NCBI RefSeq assembly: GCF_020103695.1
Contig: NZ_JAHXBF010000001.1
Span: 186,001 to 250,000 of the forward strand
DNA from: Hyalangium versicolor
GTDB lineage: Bacteria; Myxococcota; Myxococcia; Myxococcales; Myxococcaceae
Reading direction: 5' to 3'
DNA length: 64,000 nucleotides
Shown here: in pieces, positions 8,803 through 18,060 of the stretch
Layout: each line of letters starts with the position of its first letter
Position numbering within the stretch: position 1 is the first letter of the stretch
Position numbers and translations under genes: made by a program
The notes under the pieces: model-generated
The model's database searches: none
What the model saw: the letters and a program-made list of their open reading frames with translations, nothing else
What the model was told of the DNA's origin: nothing

Positions 8803-10020
8803 ATGACCGCTCGGCACGTCCCCCTGTCCCTGGTTGTGGTCGTCTTGTCCCTGGTCCTGGCCTGCAAGAGCCACAAGGAGGAGCCTCCTGCCGCGGCGAA
8901 GGCACCTCCGGCAGCGGCGCCAGCGACGGGAACAACCTCGGCTCCGGCCGCCGAGAAGCCGAGGATCGGACTCGTGCTGGGGCTGGGCGGGCGAGGGGAC
9001 CAGTCCTTCAACGACTCGGCACTGCGTGGTCTGGAACTCTGGGGCGCGGGCCTGAAGTACGAGCAGACCTCCTATAAAGAGGCGTCGCCCGAGGAGCTCC
9101 AGGCTTCACTGGGGTCGGAGCTGGCACGGCACGAGCCGCCCATCACTCCGCTGGGCATTACCCCCACCATCGTGCAGAGCCGGGTGGCGGAGGACTACGA
9201 GCCCAACCTGCAGCTCATGGTGGATCAGAAGGTGGACCTCACCGTCGCCGTGGGCTTCATGCTGGAGAACGCGGTGGAGACGGTGGCCCTGCGCAACCCG
9301 AACCAGCAGTTCCTCTTCGTCGACAGCCCGCTGCTCAACGCCCAGAACGAGCCGTACTCGCTGCCCAACGTGCGCGCGGTCATCTATCGCGCCGAGGAGG
9401 GCTGCTACCTGGCCGGAGCACTGGCGGGCCTGGCGACGAAGAACGGACGGATTGGCTTCGTGGGCGGCATGGAGATCCCGCTCGTGAAGCAGTACGAGGC
9501 CGGCTTCCGCGCTGGCGTGGCCGCGACCAATCCCAAGGCCACGATCCTCTCCAACTACACCGGGAGCTTCACGAACTTCGCCCTCGGCAAGCAGGTGGGG
9601 CAGGACCTGCTGGCCAAGAACACGGACGTCATCTTCGCCGCCGCCGGAGTGGACGGGCTCGGCGCCATCCAGGCCGTCAAGGAGGCGAGTGATGCGGGCA
9701 AGGCCGTCTTCGTCATCGGCGTGGACTCGGATCAGTTCCACCTGGCTCCGAAGGCGATGCTGACGACCGTGCTGAAGCGGGTGGACCTGACCATCTACGA
9801 GGGCGTGCGTGATCGGCTCCAAGGCCGCTTCCAGGGAGGGCTCGTGGCGCTGGGAGTCAAGGAGGGAGGCATTGCCCTGGCTCCGGTCCGGCTGGACTTC
9901 CCCGGCAAGGAGGAGGCGCTGCGGAAGGTGGACGCCTTGAAGGCCCGGCTCATCGCGGGAGAGATCCAGATCCCCAAGGACCCGCGCCAGGTCCAGGCGG
10001 CCGATACGAAGAGCCCTTGA
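8803..10020 (+). CDS. BMP/PnrA-family substrate-binding lipoprotein
   Basis: A 405-residue lipoprotein with a signal sequence ending in the lipobox LVLAC, an Ala/Pro-rich linker, and then a type I periplasmic-binding fold typical of basic membrane proteins (IGLVLGLGGRGDQSFNDSAL, GCYLAGALAGL, GRIGFVGGMEIPLVKQYEAGFRAG, DVIFAAAGVDGLGAIQA). Characterised members such as Treponema PnrA bind purine nucleosides for an ABC importer; the ligand here is not determined. ATG at 8803 is chosen over an in-frame ATG at 8782 because GAGAGGGA lies just upstream and the signal peptide then begins properly. No permease or ATPase genes are adjacent. A hairpin-rich leader precedes it. Confidence 0.88.
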   Translation: MTARHVPLSLVVVVLSLVLACKSHKEEPPAAAKAPPAAAPATGTTSAPAAEKPRIGLVLGLGGRGDQSFNDSALRGLELWGAGLKYEQTSYKEASPEELQASLGSELARHEPPITPLGITPTIVQSRVAEDYEPNLQLMVDQKVDLTVAVGFMLENAVETVALRNPNQQFLFVDSPLLNAQNEPYSLPNVRAVIYRAEEGCYLAGALAGLATKNGRIGFVGGMEIPLVKQYEAGFRAGVAATNPKATILSNYTGSFTNFALGKQVGQDLLAKNTDVIFAAAGVDGLGAIQAVKEASDAGKAVFVIGVDSDQFHLAPKAMLTTVLKRVDLTIYEGVRDRLQGRFQGGLVALGVKEGGIALAPVRLDFPGKEEALRKVDALKARLIAGEIQIPKDPRQVQAADTKSP

Positions 10021-10045
10021 GGCAGCAGAGGCTCCTCCTCCTTCA

Positions 10046-10642
10046 CTATCGATCGAGCACCTTCAGGATCTGCCGCACCCAGGCACGGCGCTTCTCCTCA
10101 TGAGCGAAGTCGATGGGCGCGAAGGCTTCGAAGAGGTGGGGCAGCATCCCCGGCAGGAGGATCGTCGACCAGATCTGAGAGAGCGCCATCCGCAACTGCT
10201 CGTCTGACAGGTGCGGCGTGGCGGGAGCGATGCGAGGGGCAAGCTCCGTCAGGAACGCGGTGAGCCGCTTCACCGCCGGGCCGTCGTACTTCTGCTTCAC
10301 GAGTGCGTCGCGCAGATGCGCGTGAGCGATGCGCGGGTATCGCGCCGAGTGTACGAGGTGATCCTCGAGCACCTTCTCGAGGGCAGCCTTCACCTCGAGC
10401 CCACTCTCGCGCAGCTTGTCGAAGTCGCCGAGCAGCGCTCCGAACGCTTGATCGAGCGTGCTCTCCAGCACCCGCGCGATCAGGTCTTCCTTGCTCCCGA
10501 AGTAGTAGTTGATGGCGGCGCTGTTCACGCCGGCCTCGCGCGCGATCTCCCGGATCCCCGTGGCCTCCAGACCCTCGCGCTCGATGCACGCAATCGCTGC
10601 CTCCAGGATCCGGCCACGGACCTGTGGGTTCTTCTCTGCCAT
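10046..10642 (-). CDS. TetR/AcrR-family transcriptional regulator
   Basis: The N-terminal TetR helix-turn-helix is evident (RGRILEAAIACIEREGLEATGIREIAREAG, then VNSAAINYYFGSKEDLI), followed by an all-helical ligand/dimer domain with a CerR-like C-terminal region. ATG at 10642 is preferred over an upstream TTG at 10651, giving 198 residues. It is transcribed divergently from a Tat-exported hydrolase; the short intergenic region carries a perfect 15-bp palindrome, so it probably represses that hydrolase and itself. It is convergent with the BMP gene. Confidence 0.92.
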   Translation of the reverse strand: MAEKNPQVRGRILEAAIACIEREGLEATGIREIAREAGVNSAAINYYFGSKEDLIARVLESTLDQAFGALLGDFDKLRESGLEVKAALEKVLEDHLVHSARYPRIAHAHLRDALVKQKYDGPAVKRLTAFLTELAPRIAPATPHLSDEQLRMALSQIWSTILLPGMLPHLFEAFAPIDFAHEEKRRAWVRQILKVLDR

Positions 10643-10708
10643 GTCACTCAAATCCCTATAACTGCTGAGGTTTCACCCATGCCTTGACCCGGCAAAGGTT
10701 TTTGATCT

Positions 10709-10723
10709 ACTGATTTAATCAGT
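10709..10723. promoter_or_regulatory. Putative TetR operator (perfect palindrome)
   Basis: ACTGATT-T-AATCAGT is a perfect 7-1-7 palindrome in the 105-bp region between the divergent tetR and hydrolase genes. Flanking bases (TTGAT before, TTGATTGA after) partly extend the symmetry. Size and position fit a TetR dimer site overlapping the hydrolase promoter; its end is 24 bp from the hydrolase ATG. Confidence 0.6.
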
Positions 10724-10747
10724 TGATTGAAACGGCGGAGTAAATCC

Positions 10748-12124
10748 ATGGGTTCAAGCAGGAGTGAGACTAGCGCGGATCGCCTTACACCCGAACGGCT
10801 CTCGCGGCGCGGGGCACTCGGTGGGGCGGGGTTGTTCCTGGGAGGTGCACTCGCGGCGCTGGGCGGACAGCGAGCCTTCGCCCGCCCGCCGAAGGAGGTT
10901 CCGGGCATCAAGCCACGCAGTGATGCCTGGTACGACCTGAACTTCACCGGCGACGGGCTGATGGACAACCAGTTGCTGTGGTTCCTCGGCCACGCCTCGA
11001 CGGGCACGAGCGACATCGGCGAGTGCCTCGAGACGGCGAAGCGGATCCAGGCCGGCGAGGAGAAGAGCTGGTTCGACGCGTGGCTGGCAACGGCGGAGCG
11101 AGTTCACCGGGTCGCGGATCAAGCTCAGGCGCGAGGGCATGTGCTGAGCGCGGGGGAGACCTACGCGCGCGCGGCCAACTACTACCGGGCGGCGACGATG
11201 CACTACACCGACCGGGGCGATCCTCGGCTCCTGGAGGCCACGCATCGGGCCTCGGCCACCTTCGAACGGGCCAATGCGCTGCTGAACTACCCGGCCCAGC
11301 CGATCGAGATTCCTTACGAAGGCAGCTCTCTGCCGGCCTACTTCATCCGCTCGCCGCACGCGAAGCCGTCCGCTCCGGTGCTCCTGATGCATCAGGGGCT
11401 GCACGCCTGGCCCGAGGAGACGAAGTGGGTCTACGACGGGGCCTGCAAGCGGGGCTACCACGCGCTCATCTTTCACGGGCCAGGACAGGGCAGGTCGCTG
11501 CGTGAGAAGGGGCTGACCTTCCGCCCGGACTGGGAGCGCGCGGTGAGCCCGGTGGTCGATGTCGCGGAGCGGATCGCGGGAGTCGATCCCAAGCGGATCC
11601 TCCTCATGGGCCTGTCCTTCGGAGGCGCGCTGGCTCCGCGTGCGGCGGCGTTCGATCAGCGGATCGCGCTGTGCATCGCGAACCCGGGAGTCCTGAGTTG
11701 GTGGGAGGCAACGTGCGCCCACTTCGAGCGCTTCCTACCGGGAGTCCTCTCCCTGCTGCGCTCGCAGCCGGAGCTGTTCGATCGGGCGATCCACCGGCTC
11801 GCGGATGGGTGGCCAACGGCGGCGTACTGGCTGCGAGACGTGCAGTGGAAGCACGGAGCAGGCTCTCCGTCACAGGTCTTCCAGAAGCTCTCCGAGTTCG
11901 ACAACACGCCCATCATCGAGAAGATCTCCTGCCCCGTGCTGATCATGGAGGGCACCGCGGAGGATGCGAGCCCCGGGCAGTCCCAGAAGTTGTACGACGC
12001 GCTGAAGGGGCCGAAGCACCTCATGATGTTCACGGAGGAGGAGGCCGCGCCCTTGCACTGCCAGGCGGGATCGGTCGCGCTCGCGGCACAGCGGTTGTTC
12101 GACTGGCTCGACGAGAACGTCTGA
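10748..12124 (+). CDS. Tat-exported alpha/beta hydrolase
   Basis: The N-terminus carries a twin-arginine motif (LSRRGALGG) followed by a Gly/Ala/Leu-rich h-region, so the folded enzyme is probably exported. The C-terminal 260 residues are an alpha/beta hydrolase of the FrsA/dipeptidyl-peptidase-like type with nucleophile elbow GLSFGG, an HQGLHAWPEE oxyanion region, FHGPGQGRS, and acid and His segments near the end (MEGTAEDASPG, PLHCQAG). The preceding helical region matches the lid domain of DUF1100-like hydrolases. Substrate unknown. ATG at 10748 has a good GGAG site 7 bp upstream. It is divergent from the TetR gene and probably controlled by it. Confidence 0.82.
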   Translation: MGSSRSETSADRLTPERLSRRGALGGAGLFLGGALAALGGQRAFARPPKEVPGIKPRSDAWYDLNFTGDGLMDNQLLWFLGHASTGTSDIGECLETAKRIQAGEEKSWFDAWLATAERVHRVADQAQARGHVLSAGETYARAANYYRAATMHYTDRGDPRLLEATHRASATFERANALLNYPAQPIEIPYEGSSLPAYFIRSPHAKPSAPVLLMHQGLHAWPEETKWVYDGACKRGYHALIFHGPGQGRSLREKGLTFRPDWERAVSPVVDVAERIAGVDPKRILLMGLSFGGALAPRAAAFDQRIALCIANPGVLSWWEATCAHFERFLPGVLSLLRSQPELFDRAIHRLADGWPTAAYWLRDVQWKHGAGSPSQVFQKLSEFDNTPIIEKISCPVLIMEGTAEDASPGQSQKLYDALKGPKHLMMFTEEEAAPLHCQAGSVALAAQRLFDWLDENV

Positions 12125-12142
12125 GTGGAGAGGGAGCGTGAC

Positions 12143-13228
12143 ATGAGGGGAACGATCGTCACCGTCCTGCTCCTATGCGCCGTCGCATGGGCCGAGGAGC
12201 CGGCGCTGGAGAGGCAGGAAGAGGGGAGTGGCCGGCTGGGCGTGGTGCCCTTCGCGCTCCCTGCGTATCAACCGGAGACGAGCTGGCTGCTCGGGGGCGC
12301 GGCCGCGCTCGTGTACCAGCCGCCGGAGCACAGCGGGCGCCGTGAGTCACAGGTCCTCCTGGCGGGTGCGGCCAGCCTGCGCAAGCAGTTCTCGATCATT
12401 CTCTCGTCCGACGTGTACGCCCTGGATGACCGGTTGCACCTGGGAGGGACGCTCAGCGCGGCCAAGTTCCCGGATCGGTTCTTCGGAGTGGGGAGCGAGA
12501 CCCGGGCGGAGGCGGAGGAGCCCTACACCCCGACCTACTACGAGCTCGAGTTCAGCCCGAAGTGGCGGGTGCTTCCCTCGTTGTACGTGGGGCCGAGTGG
12601 CCGCCTCCAGGTCGCGGAGATTGACGGCCGAGTTCAGGGAGGACAGCTCGATCAGGGCGGCGTGACCGGAGCTCGTGGAGGAACGACGGTTCAGCTGGGC
12701 GTCTCGGCGCTCTGGGACACGCGGGACAGCACGCTGTACCCGCGGAGCGGCGCGCTGATTCGAGTGCAGGCGCGCATGGCCCTGCCAGCGTGGGGTTCGA
12801 CCACGGAGTTCAACGTGGTGCGCATCGACGGCCGAAGCTACTGGACGATGCCCTACGCCCAGCACGTCGTCGCCCTGCACGCGCTCGTCGAGCTGCGAAG
12901 CGGTGAGCCGCCCTTCTACGACACGGGGAAGCTCGGCAGCAGCGAGATGATGCGTGGTTACTTCGAGGGCCGCTTCCGAGACAGGCAGCACCTGGCCCTG
13001 CAGGCCGAATACCGCAGTCCCCTGTTCTGGCGCGTGGGAGGGGTGGTGTTCGCCTCGGTCGGCAACGTGGGGCGGAGCCTGGATGGGGCGATGCTGTCGA
13101 ACCTCAAGCCTGCGGCGGGTGCGGGCTTGCGGTTGGCGCCCATGGCCGACGTGCCGGTGAACCTCCGGCTCGATGTCGCGTACGGCAGCGAGCTGTCGTT
13201 CTACCTGAACCTCGGCGAGGCCTTTTGA
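12143..13228 (+). CDS. Omp85/BamA-like outer-membrane barrel protein
   Basis: A 361-residue protein with a cleavable signal peptide (MRGTIVTVLLLCAVAWA) and a beta-rich body ending in Phe, as outer-membrane barrels do. It resembles the C-terminal bacterial surface antigen (D15) domain: WDTRDSTLYPRSG, a GYFEGRFRDRQ segment akin to the RGY/F-F-RD lid-loop motif, and EYRSPLFWRVGGVVFASVGNVG. It has no POTRA domains, so it is a minimal barrel rather than BamA or TamA. Start is ATG at 12143 behind GGAGAGGGAG; it follows the hydrolase by 18 bp, probably in one transcript. Confidence 0.78.
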   Translation: MRGTIVTVLLLCAVAWAEEPALERQEEGSGRLGVVPFALPAYQPETSWLLGGAAALVYQPPEHSGRRESQVLLAGAASLRKQFSIILSSDVYALDDRLHLGGTLSAAKFPDRFFGVGSETRAEAEEPYTPTYYELEFSPKWRVLPSLYVGPSGRLQVAEIDGRVQGGQLDQGGVTGARGGTTVQLGVSALWDTRDSTLYPRSGALIRVQARMALPAWGSTTEFNVVRIDGRSYWTMPYAQHVVALHALVELRSGEPPFYDTGKLGSSEMMRGYFEGRFRDRQHLALQAEYRSPLFWRVGGVVFASVGNVGRSLDGAMLSNLKPAAGAGLRLAPMADVPVNLRLDVAYGSELSFYLNLGEAF

Positions 13229-13239
13229 TGCCCAGCGGA

Positions 13240-15651
13240 TCACGTGTCCCGCTTGAGCGCTTCGTTCGGAGGCACGCGCATGGCGGCCGTGGCTGGGAGC
13301 CAGCTCGCGGCCAGCGCGATGAGCAGCATCATCGCGGGCGCACATACGAAGATGAGCGGATCATATGTGGAGACGCCATAGAGCATCGCGGAGAGGGCCC
13401 GTGCCAGGAGCCCCGCGCCCACCAGCCCTGCGACGAGGCCAAAGCCAGTGAGCCGCAGTCCCTGCCCGATGACCCTCCGAAGCAGTCCTGAGGGTGTCGC
13501 TCCCAGCGCCAGACGGATCCCCAATTCGCGGGTCTGTTGTGCCACCCAGAAGGCGAGGATTCCGTAGAGGCCGACCGCTGCCAGCACCAGCGCCAGCAGC
13601 GCAAAGGCGCCCAGGAGTTCACCCACCACGCGCATCCGGGCGTAGCTGTCCTCCACGATGTTCGCGATCGGGCGTACCCTGACCAGCCGGAGCCGGGAGT
13701 CCGCCGCGCGCAGTTGCTGGTGCAGCAGCGGCATGAGCTGACCGGTGGGGAGCTGGGACTTCACGGCGAGACCCAGGGTCCTGCGCATGTCCTGTCCCAG
13801 GGGGACGTAGATGTCCCCCGCCGGAGCCACCGAGAGCCGCTCCATGGGCACGTCCCCGACGACGCCGACGATCTCGCGAGGCTCTTCGACGTCCCCATCC
13901 ACGTTCAGCTGGATCCGGGTCCCGAGCGCACTCCGGCTGGGGAGGTAGCGGCGCACGAAGGCTTCGGTGACGACGACGACGCGGGGGCTGTGCATCGTGT
14001 CCAGGGCGCTCGGAAGGCGGCCCTCTTTTAGAGGAATGCCGAGCGCCTTGAAGTAGCCGTCCGTGGCGGGCACATACCCGGCCTGGGCTGTCGTCTCGCT
14101 GGAGGCGGCATCGCCCAGGACGCGGAAGTTCGTGGCCTGCCGCCAGATCTCCCCGGAGAAGGGGAGGTTGACGGTGAATCCCGCCGCTGTCACGCCCGGG
14201 AGTGCTTCGATCCGGGCAAGGAGATCCCGGGCGACGGTGACCGCCGCCTCCTCGTTGGCGTACTGGTCCACGGGAACGAAGACTTCGCCGACAGTGACAC
14301 CCTCCGGTTCGAAGCCCAGGGGAACATCCTGGAGCTTCCAGACCGTGCGGAGCATGAGGCCGGTGCCCACCAGCGGCACCAGGGCCAGCGCCAACTGGAC
14401 GACGACGAGCACGGACCTGGCCACGCCTACCGAGGCACTCCGGGAGCCCCGTGCCACGGGAGCGAGCGCCGCCTGTCCGTCTCCTCGGGTCGCGTGGAGC
14501 GCAGGTAGCAACCCCACCAGCACAGCAGTGGCGATCGAGATCAGCCCGGCAGTCACCAGGACGAAGGGCTCGAGGCCAGGACCCGACACGAACTGGGACG
14601 GTATGAACGTGTCCATCAGTCCCCGCCCCCACAGTGCGACGAGCAACCCCGCAGCGCCACCGAGCAGTGCTCGGACCAGGTTCTCGATGAGCAGCAGCCG
14701 GATCAGCTGCGCCCTGCTCGCGCCCAGGGCGATGCGCACGGCCATCTCGTGCGCACGAGCACTGCCGCGCGCGAGCAGCAGGTTGGTGAGGTTGGCGCAC
14801 CCGAGCAGCAGCAGCAACCCAGCCACTCCGGTGAGGATCTCCAACTGGGAGGAGGACTGCTCGACCCAGAACTGATGGAGGGGTTCCATGCTCGCCCCGG
14901 TGAGCTTCTCTCCGGGAACGCCCTCGGCGCTCAGGGCCAACTGGACCAGCTCGGCCCGGGCCTGCTCGGGAGAGACGTGCGGTTGCAGACGCCCCACGAC
15001 GCGCAGCGCGCTGGACTGCTCTGTCTTCGGGTCGAGCGCCAGCGGCTTCCAGACATCGATCTCCGGCTCGAACAGAAAGCTGTCGGGGAGGACTCCGACG
15101 ATCGTGTGGACCTGGTCGTTCAGCAGGACGCTGCGGCCGAGGACCGAGGGATCTCCTCCGTACAGGTGCTGCCAGATCGGATGGGAGAGGACGAGCTCGC
15201 GGTCGCGTCCTGGCACTTCGAGGTCCGCCTCCCAGAGCCGTCCCAGGACAGGCTGGACTCCCAACATGGGGAAGAGTCCGGCGGATGCCCGCCCCACCTT
15301 GAGCCGCTCATCGGAATCCGTCCCACTCAGAGAGGAGCTCTCCGCTCGAAAGCCCTCGATCCGGGAGAAGCTTCGCGCCTCTGCCCGCCACGCGTTCCAG
15401 ACAGGCAGGGTGATGCGTATCCGGTCCTTGTGCGGACCTGCTCCCGCGCCAGGCGTGGTGGTCTGGAAGAGCCGAACCAGCTGGGATGCTTCCGGGTACG
15501 GCAAGGGCCGCCAGAGCACCTGGTACACGACGCTGAACACGGTCGTGGTCGCACCGATCGACAGCGCAAGGGTGGTCACGACGACGGTGGTGAACGCCTT
15601 CTCTCGGAGCGTTGAGCGGAGGGCGAGCCGGACTTCCTGGAAGAGAGACAT
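13240..15651 (-). CDS. ABC transporter permease, MacB/FtsX type with two FtsX modules
   Basis: An 803-residue permease opening with a cytoplasmic amphipathic helix (MSLFQEVRLALRSTLREKAF) and a first transmembrane helix (TVVVTTLALSIGATTTVFSVVY). A MacB-PCD-like periplasmic domain follows, then an FtsX module (about 280-400), a second periplasmic domain and a second FtsX module ending in PPNEALKRDT. This duplicated architecture matches the ADOP family common in Acidobacteria and myxobacteria. No ATPase gene is adjacent, so it is an orphan permease; substrate unknown. Its stop converges on the barrel gene with an 11-bp gap. Confidence 0.88.
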   Translation of the reverse strand: MSLFQEVRLALRSTLREKAFTTVVVTTLALSIGATTTVFSVVYQVLWRPLPYPEASQLVRLFQTTTPGAGAGPHKDRIRITLPVWNAWRAEARSFSRIEGFRAESSSLSGTDSDERLKVGRASAGLFPMLGVQPVLGRLWEADLEVPGRDRELVLSHPIWQHLYGGDPSVLGRSVLLNDQVHTIVGVLPDSFLFEPEIDVWKPLALDPKTEQSSALRVVGRLQPHVSPEQARAELVQLALSAEGVPGEKLTGASMEPLHQFWVEQSSSQLEILTGVAGLLLLLGCANLTNLLLARGSARAHEMAVRIALGASRAQLIRLLLIENLVRALLGGAAGLLVALWGRGLMDTFIPSQFVSGPGLEPFVLVTAGLISIATAVLVGLLPALHATRGDGQAALAPVARGSRSASVGVARSVLVVVQLALALVPLVGTGLMLRTVWKLQDVPLGFEPEGVTVGEVFVPVDQYANEEAAVTVARDLLARIEALPGVTAAGFTVNLPFSGEIWRQATNFRVLGDAASSETTAQAGYVPATDGYFKALGIPLKEGRLPSALDTMHSPRVVVVTEAFVRRYLPSRSALGTRIQLNVDGDVEEPREIVGVVGDVPMERLSVAPAGDIYVPLGQDMRRTLGLAVKSQLPTGQLMPLLHQQLRAADSRLRLVRVRPIANIVEDSYARMRVVGELLGAFALLALVLAAVGLYGILAFWVAQQTRELGIRLALGATPSGLLRRVIGQGLRLTGFGLVAGLVGAGLLARALSAMLYGVSTYDPLIFVCAPAMMLLIALAASWLPATAAMRVPPNEALKRDT

Positions 15652-15751
15652 GCGCAGGTGGGGACAGGCAAGGAGAGTGCCACGACTGGCCCATCATTCC
15701 GAGGCCAGTCCGCTGGATGAATCTGCTCGAAATCGGGACTTCCGATCCCAT

Positions 15752-17995
15752 TTACGGACGAGCCTGAACCGAGTCCGAGAGTGCAAAGGCCGCGAGCAGC
15801 TCCTCGATCGAAGGGCGCTGGGCTGCTCGTTGCAGGCAAGAATCAATCAACTTCGCGAGGTGCCCGTCGAGGCTCGGACAGAGCGAGCCCAGGGGAGGCG
15901 CTGTCTGCTCCAGTCGCTCCACCGGCCGTTCGAGCACGAGCGGTTTCTCGAAGGGGCGCCTGGCACAGAGGAGCTCATAGGCGATGCAGCCGAACGAGAA
16001 GATGTCCGAGGCCTTGGACGAGTTCTCCATGCCATCGGCCAGCTCGGGAGCCATGTAGGGCGGGGAGCCGAGGATGCTCCCGGCACGGGTCAACTGTATC
16101 TCGTGGGTGGAGCTCTCCTGGGTCATCTCCACGGTGACGCGGCCTCCCGACTCCTCCCGCATCGGGCGTGCGATGCCAAAGTCCACCACCTTCACGACTC
16201 CGTCCGAGAGCAGGATGTTGCTCGGCTTCAGGTCGCGGTGGAGCACGCCACCGGAGTGGATCGCCCGCAGCGCCTTGAGGATCTGGGGTAGCAGGGGAAG
16301 TGCCCACGCGAGTTCGCCGAAGCGCGAGCGCTGAGACTCCAGATCCCGACCCTCCACGAGCTCCATGGCCAGGAACAGCGCGCCCTGCTCATCGAGATCG
16401 ATGTCGAGCACTCGCACGACATTGGGATGATCGATGGCCGCCGCGGTCTCGGCCTCCCGCGCGAGCCGGGCGAGCGCCGTGGGATTGCTCACGTAGGAGT
16501 TGGCGATGAGCTTGAGCGCCACGCGGCGCTGGTCCGAGAGCCGCTTCGCCGAGAACACCATCCCCATTCCGCCCGTGCCCAGGTGCCGCTCGAGCTCGTA
16601 GCGATGGGCGACGATCAGGCCGGGTTTGGGCTCGACGGCCCGAGGTGTCGCGACCAGGAGTGCGTGGAGGGTGCTGGCCAGCGATCGGGAGCGGACCGCC
16701 ACCTGCACGCGGAGATCCTCGTTGAGCACGGCCATCTCGCGGTTCTGGGAGCTGAGGCGGGAGGACGCATCCTCCAGGCCGCGGCGCATGCGCTGGTTGA
16801 GGATCGACAGAAGCGCGGACTGGATGAACAGGAAGCAGCTCCCGCCGAGCGCGTGCGCGCTGAAGCTGCTGTGGATGATCTGGTGCTCGGCGAGGATGTC
16901 ATGGAGCACGGCGGTGATGAAGATCGCGAGCGCGCCCAGCATCACCGCGGCCAGACGGTTCTTGTCACGGACGGCCTCGAGCACGAGCGACACGGCCAGG
17001 CACCCGAGTCCGAACAGCAGGAACGCTTGGAGCGCGTTCCGGCCCGCGGTGAACACCTGGGGTGGGGTGACCACCGCGAGCGCCGCGAACCCCAGGCATA
17101 CCACCACCGTCATCCGCACGAACCATCTGGGACGGATCGTGAAGATCTCCGACAGGAAGAGGACGAAGAACGCGACGATGCCAGGGAGATCCAGGTACTC
17201 CAGCCGCAGGATGAAGAGGCCGAGCTCTGTCTCGGGGTGGACCTCCTCGAAGTAGCGCCAGAGCAGCAGGGTTCGGAACGCCATCGAGAAGCAGAAGAGG
17301 CTGAACCAGAGCGGGGCCCGCTCGTCCCGGCGCATGGAGAACAGCGTGAGAAAATGCAGCCCCATCATGAGCAACATGCCGACCAGGACCAGCTCGAGAT
17401 AGCGCTCGTACTCCCACGCTCGTTCGAGCGCGGGCCGATCTCCCAGCACGGGCAGCAGCCACAGCCCGGCTCGCGCCATCTGGAAGTTGCTGACCTGTAG
17501 GATCAGGGTGATCTCGTCCGAGGCATCGATCGGGATGTGCCCCGGGCGCGCGAGCATCCGCGTGGACTCGCGTGTCGTGCCGACGGTGCCGGACTCGAAG
17601 ATGCTCAAGGTATTGCCACGTGAGTCGAGCACGCGCAGGCGATACGCGCTGTCGGCGGGGCTGGTCGCGAGGAGCAGGTGCTGCGGCTCGGAAGGGAGGA
17701 GCACCTTCAGCCGGTAGGTCGCGTAGCCCTCCACGGGGAGCTCGGTGCCGCGCAAGGAGAGCCCGCTCCACGTGAGCGGCGGGACGTAGCCGTCGTGGAT
17801 TCGCTCGCGCAAGGGCTCGTCCTCGAGCCGCAGCCAATCGAAGGCCCACTCACCGCCAAGGGTCACCGCTCCCTGGCGCTCGAAGTGCCAGCCTCTCAGG
17901 TCGACGACTCCCTGCTGTCCCTGGCTGGGAGTCGTCTCGGCTTTACAGGCCCAGTGCACGAGCGCCAGGGCGAGTGCGAGAGAGACCTTTCTCAC
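15752..17995 (-). CDS. Receptor-type Ser/Thr kinase: 7TMR-DISM sensor fused to a Hanks kinase
   Basis: A 747-residue fusion. After an N-terminal hydrophobic signal (GTG start; a Cys at 17 lacks a canonical lipobox), residues 30-190 form a jelly-roll DISM extracellular domain (LGGEWAFDW, YATYRLKVLLP). About seven membrane helices follow at 198-400 with the 7TMR-DISM pattern, then a short coiled coil (405-440). Residues 465-740 are a Ser/Thr kinase with G-loop GTGGMG, Lys495, HRDLKPSN (586-593), DFG (605-607) and APE (649-651). All catalytic residues are present and the DFG-APE interval is long, at about 42 residues. 7TMR-DISM modules are normally joined to histidine kinases or GGDEF domains, so this pairing is unusual. 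The ligand may be a carbohydrate or other small molecule. Confidence 0.88.
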   Translation of the reverse strand: MRKVSLALALALVHWACKAETTPSQGQQGVVDLRGWHFERQGAVTLGGEWAFDWLRLEDEPLRERIHDGYVPPLTWSGLSLRGTELPVEGYATYRLKVLLPSEPQHLLLATSPADSAYRLRVLDSRGNTLSIFESGTVGTTRESTRMLARPGHIPIDASDEITLILQVSNFQMARAGLWLLPVLGDRPALERAWEYERYLELVLVGMLLMMGLHFLTLFSMRRDERAPLWFSLFCFSMAFRTLLLWRYFEEVHPETELGLFILRLEYLDLPGIVAFFVLFLSEIFTIRPRWFVRMTVVVCLGFAALAVVTPPQVFTAGRNALQAFLLFGLGCLAVSLVLEAVRDKNRLAAVMLGALAIFITAVLHDILAEHQIIHSSFSAHALGGSCFLFIQSALLSILNQRMRRGLEDASSRLSSQNREMAVLNEDLRVQVAVRSRSLASTLHALLVATPRAVEPKPGLIVAHRYELERHLGTGGMGMVFSAKRLSDQRRVALKLIANSYVSNPTALARLAREAETAAAIDHPNVVRVLDIDLDEQGALFLAMELVEGRDLESQRSRFGELAWALPLLPQILKALRAIHSGGVLHRDLKPSNILLSDGVVKVVDFGIARPMREESGGRVTVEMTQESSTHEIQLTRAGSILGSPPYMAPELADGMENSSKASDIFSFGCIAYELLCARRPFEKPLVLERPVERLEQTAPPLGSLCPSLDGHLAKLIDSCLQRAAQRPSIEELLAAFALSDSVQARP

Positions 17996-18060
17996 GAGTT
18001 CTTTCCAGGAGGGACCCTGGCGAGAGCGTACTTCAACCCTCTCGCACCTCGCCCGCCCGC

